The notes under the pieces: generated by a model | Told to the model about the DNA's origin: nothing | The model's input: the letters and a program-made list of their open reading frames with translations, nothing else | Database searches by the model: none | NCBI GenBank assembly: GCA_022563215.1 | Contig: JADFNT010000122.1 | Location: forward strand, 1 to 5,708 | DNA length: 5,708 bases | From: Pseudomonadota bacterium | GTDB taxonomy: Bacteria; Pseudomonadota; Alphaproteobacteria; Rhodospirillales; Casp-alpha2 | Direction of reading: 5' to 3' | Made by a program: the position numbers and the translations under genes | Shown here: positions 5,402 to 5,708 of the stretch, in pieces | How positions within the stretch are numbered: position 1 is the first letter of the stretch | Layout: each line of letters begins with the position of its first letter

Positions 5402-5414
5402 AAAATGTCATTTT
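5402..5414. promoter_or_regulatory. 13-bp palindrome, possible operator
   Basis: AAAATG-T-CATTTT is a perfect 6+1+6 palindrome directly upstream of the candidate -35 of the threonine-synthase-like gene, and 57 bases before the small plus-strand ORF. Its position suits a regulator acting on either gene. AT-rich palindromes of this length also arise by chance, so the call is tentative. Confidence 0.35.
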
Positions 5415-5471
5415 AGTCCCGTTTAATGCCCTCCTCGCCGTTAAGCAACGATGGTCGAACGGGAGACGAAC

Positions 5472-5579
5472 ATGAGGAACTTTGAATACTGGCTGCGCGG
5501 CGTCTGGGCGCTTTTGAGCTTCGGCTTCAAAGGACAGACCGTCGCCGTTTACCGGCACCGTCACCGTCACCTGCGATGA
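5472..5579 (+). CDS. Small hypothetical protein, 35 residues
   Basis: ATG 5472 is preceded by GGGAG (5461-5465) at six bases, a good Shine-Dalgarno spacing, and lies divergently from the threonine-synthase-like gene. The product opens MRNFEYWLRGVWALLSFGF, an aromatic and hydrophobic stretch with three early charges, and ends in a His/Arg-rich tail (HRHRHLR). By my count 25 of 34 codons after the start end in G or C, lower than in the confident genes. Its TGA overlaps an ATG in another frame (ATGA, 5576-5579) that opens a frame running off the right edge. I recognise no family. It could be a real small protein, a leader peptide, or chance. Confidence 0.35.
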   Translation: MRNFEYWLRGVWALLSFGFKGQTVAVYRHRHRHLR

Positions 5580-5708
5580 CCCGACACCTAAGCGTATTCG
5601 AGCTTGCTGGTTCACGCGCGTATAGACGCCCGCGAGGCGGCTGTAACCACCACGGCGCGAATGGCTCTATCGTTGCCGAATACGCGGCCCGGATTTTTGC
5701 CGTTCTTA
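5580..5708. other. Right-end stretch without a confident gene; competing partial frames
   Basis: Two partial frames cross this stretch. On the plus strand, ATG 5576 opens 44 codons to the edge (MTRHLSVFELAGSR and onward, ending GSIVAEYAARIFAVL), coupled by ATGA to the 35-codon ORF, but only about 56% of its codons end in G or C. On the minus strand, a frame entering from the edge runs 31 codons (for example GRVFGNDRAIRAVVVTAAS) to TGA at 5614-5612, with about 68% GC3. Neither matches the 75-90% typical of the confident genes, and I recognise neither product. The sequence to the right would decide. Confidence 0.3.

Noticed and set aside
5367..5615. Minus-strand frame of 82 codons ending in a C-x2-C tail upstream of the threonine-synthase-like gene
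   Set aside because: It starts with GTG without a ribosome binding site, covers the AT-rich promoter stretch, and overlaps the small ORF that has a Shine-Dalgarno. The CxxC pair alone is not enough to claim a zinc protein.

Overview
This is a high-GC (roughly 63-65%) bacterial window. GC-rich third codon positions, dense acyl-CoA chemistry and the protein sequences themselves suggest an alphaproteobacterium of the Rhodospirillales type. That placement is inference from codon use and family resemblance; there is no rRNA or other phylogenetic marker here.

Layout. Five of the six confident genes lie on the minus strand. Reading down the minus strand from the right: a PLP-dependent threonine-synthase-like protein (5332-4211) has its own plausible promoter and a strong ribosome binding site. 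After a 366-base gap comes an acyl-CoA dehydrogenase (3844-2693), preceded by an extended -10 element and a perfect 15-bp inverted repeat. One plus-strand gene, a DUF2784 membrane protein (2277-2696), converges on the dehydrogenase and shares a CTAG double stop with it. A 65-base divergent spacer then separates it from a tight minus-strand operon: a two-hot-dog MaoC/FAS1-like hydratase of the mesaconyl/itaconyl-CoA hydratase type (2211-1348), a DUF218/YdcF-like protein (1355-816, overlapping by 8 bases) and a CaiB/BaiF family (class III) CoA-transferase (797 to beyond the left edge).

How the genes may work together. The class III CoA-transferase, the hydratase and the nearby acyl-CoA dehydrogenase are the types of enzyme found together in itaconate/mesaconate-type branched C5-dicarboxylic acid catabolism (CoA transfer, then hydration, then usually a CitE-like lyase). 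No lyase is visible, but the operon runs off the left edge. The substrate assignment is inference.

Most notable points. (1) The threonine-synthase-like protein appears to have lost, in frame, about 35 residues that normally include the glycine-rich PLP-phosphate loop, although its Schiff-base lysine motif is intact. (2) A perfect 15-bp inverted repeat sits at the predicted transcription start of the acyl-CoA dehydrogenase. (3) The two longer intergenic stretches hold weak signs of small or decayed genes: a 53-codon frame with 89% GC3 at 4008-4169, and a 35-codon ORF with a Shine-Dalgarno site at 5472-5579. I found no CRISPR array, tRNA, rRNA, insertion sequence or phage gene. I do not see convincing evidence of a wholly new multi-gene system.
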